Shown here: positions 5,173-5,989 of the stretch, piece after piece
How positions within the stretch are numbered: position 1 is the first letter of the stretch
Layout of the letters: every line of letters begins with the position of its first letter
Origin: an uncultured Collinsella sp.
Lineage (GTDB): Bacteria > Actinomycetota > Coriobacteriia > Coriobacteriales > Coriobacteriaceae
Length of the DNA stretch: 5,989 bases
Direction: 5' to 3'
Assembly: GCA_902491135.1 (NCBI GenBank)
Contig: CABUGR010000077.1
Location: 1 to 5,989, forward strand
Notes under the pieces: model-generated
The model's database searches: none
What the model was told of the DNA's origin: nothing
Seen by the model: only the letters and a program-made list of their open reading frames with translations
Made by a program: the position numbers and the translations under genes

Positions 5173-5989
5173 CTATCGCTTAATCTCATTACCCTGCTCA
5201 TCATAGAGCTTCATGGCGAGGAAGGTGATGCCGGCGATCAGCTGGCAGACTCCAGCGAAGATGGCTACATACCCCCAGCCCGTCATCGCGGTTGCGTCCA
5301 GGATCATGCCGCTCAGCGGTGCTCCCAACATCATTCCCAAATTCGTCGCCATGGCAAAGAAGGCCATGGCGGCACCAGAGATGCGCGGGTCCGGCGTTGT
5401 CTGGGCAATCAACGTCCACATGGACGAGCAGAACAGTCCTTCGATGATGCAGTAAAGCACGCAGAGGACAATCACAATCGGAAAATCAGTGGCAACGAAG
5501 AGCAGATAGAACACTACCGCGTATGCGAATGCGGACGCCGCTGCAAATCTCTGGCGGTTCTTAACATGGTTGAGAATGAAGCCACCCAAAATGCAGCAGA
5601 ACACTTCTGCCAGATACATCCAGCCTACAATTCCGTTTGCCAGGCCGAGATCCATGCCAGCTTGAGCGACCCAAAAGGAAGGCGCCCAGTTGCAGAAGGT
5701 CATGCAGGCAAGGCCAAAACCCACACCGCCAATGCACATGATGTAGACGGATTTATGCTTGAAGACTTCGGTGACCTTTACGGATGTGTCCGTTGAATCG
5801 GCATAGTTCTCTTCATTTTTCGGGGTGCGCACGAAGGTTGCGAACAGCAAGCCGCCGACAATTAGGACAACAATTCCGACAATCCACATATGAGACCATG
5901 TTTGGGCAGGGCCGAGAATTGTATCAGCCAACAAGAATACGCCTGCGACGGCAACCTGCTGCCAGGAACTCCAAATCCCCATCGGCAGA
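5173..5989 (-). CDS. MFS transporter, C-terminal two thirds (cut by window edge)
   Basis: This is an integral membrane transporter of the major facilitator superfamily. The frame is open to the right edge, so the true start and about four membrane segments are missing; the Met at 5982 is internal. Numbered from it, hydrophobic segments lie at about 7-24, 32-51, 77-97, 115-136, 146-163, 167-186, 203-227 and 235-256. A hydrophilic charged loop at 52-76 (TPKNEENYADSTD) fits the central cytoplasmic loop between the two six-helix halves. NLGMMLGAPLSGMILD (214-229) resembles the glycine/proline-rich helix of MFS proteins. The C-tail, DEQGNEIKR, is short. The stop at 5173 is 57 nt before the nitrilase-superfamily start at 5115, on the same strand, suggesting joint transcription and a shared substrate. 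Direction of transport and substrate cannot be told. Confidence 0.92.
   Translation of the reverse strand, partial: LPMGIWSSWQQVAVAGVFLLADTILGPAQTWSHMWIVGIVVLIVGGLLFATFVRTPKNEENYADSTDTSVKVTEVFKHKSVYIMCIGGVGFGLACMTFCNWAPSFWVAQAGMDLGLANGIVGWMYLAEVFCCILGGFILNHVKNRQRFAAASAFAYAVVFYLLFVATDFPIVIVLCVLYCIIEGLFCSSMWTLIAQTTPDPRISGAAMAFFAMATNLGMMLGAPLSGMILDATAMTGWGYVAIFAGVCQLIAGITFLAMKLYDEQGNEIKR

Noticed and set aside
1..5989. CRISPR array, tRNA, rRNA or riboswitch
   Set aside because: No regularly spaced repeats, cloverleaf-like sequence or known aptamer core was seen on reading both strands.

Overview
The window looks like accessory DNA from a high-GC Gram-positive gut-type actinobacterium, plausibly Coriobacteriia/Eggerthellaceae. 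This is an inference from the combination of a CaiA-like acyl-CoA dehydrogenase, an MFS transporter beside a nitrilase-superfamily hydrolase, small uncharacterised lipoproteins of a kind common in that group, and a cysteine-rich IS30-type transposase. No rRNA, tRNA or other marker is present to confirm it. Every gene I accept is on the minus strand.

Layout, left to right. (1) 1-~440: one end of an IS30-family insertion sequence, carrying the N-terminal 108 codons of its transposase and running off the left edge. (2) ~441-630: non-coding, with two strong stem-loops. (3) 631-2089: two lipoprotein genes 19 bp apart, transcribed from 2089 towards 631. The upstream one belongs to a recurring but uncharacterised secreted family; the downstream one ends in a region resembling an FxLYD domain. 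(4) 2090-2723: about 630 bp without a credible gene, AT-richer than the next gene, with a 40-bp imperfect palindrome near its right end. (5) 2724-3884: a full-length, GC-rich acyl-CoA dehydrogenase with a GTG start and a good Shine-Dalgarno. (6) 3885-4222: non-coding, with a 10-bp palindrome in the 5' region of the dehydrogenase gene and folded structure behind the hydrolase gene. (7) 4223-5115: a nitrilase-superfamily amidohydrolase whose first ~25 residues are in another frame, so it appears to carry a one-base deletion. (8) 5173-5989: the C-terminal two thirds of an MFS transporter, cut by the right edge and probably co-transcribed with the hydrolase.

How the parts may work together. The MFS transporter and hydrolase look like an uptake (or export) and C-N bond cleavage pair for a small amide, carbamoyl or nitrile compound; the substrate cannot be read from the sequence. 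The frameshift suggests the hydrolase half is broken or recently lost in this strain, unless it is a sequencing error. The dehydrogenase stands alone and would need ETF and a CoA-activating enzyme from elsewhere. The two lipoproteins probably sit on the outer face of the membrane.

I do not see a convincing new defence or biosynthetic system. The most checkable observations are the hydrolase frameshift, the displaced catalytic glutamate in the dehydrogenase, and the fact that all three transcription units with a visible 3' end are followed 40-70 nt downstream by a strong hairpin that has no U-tract.
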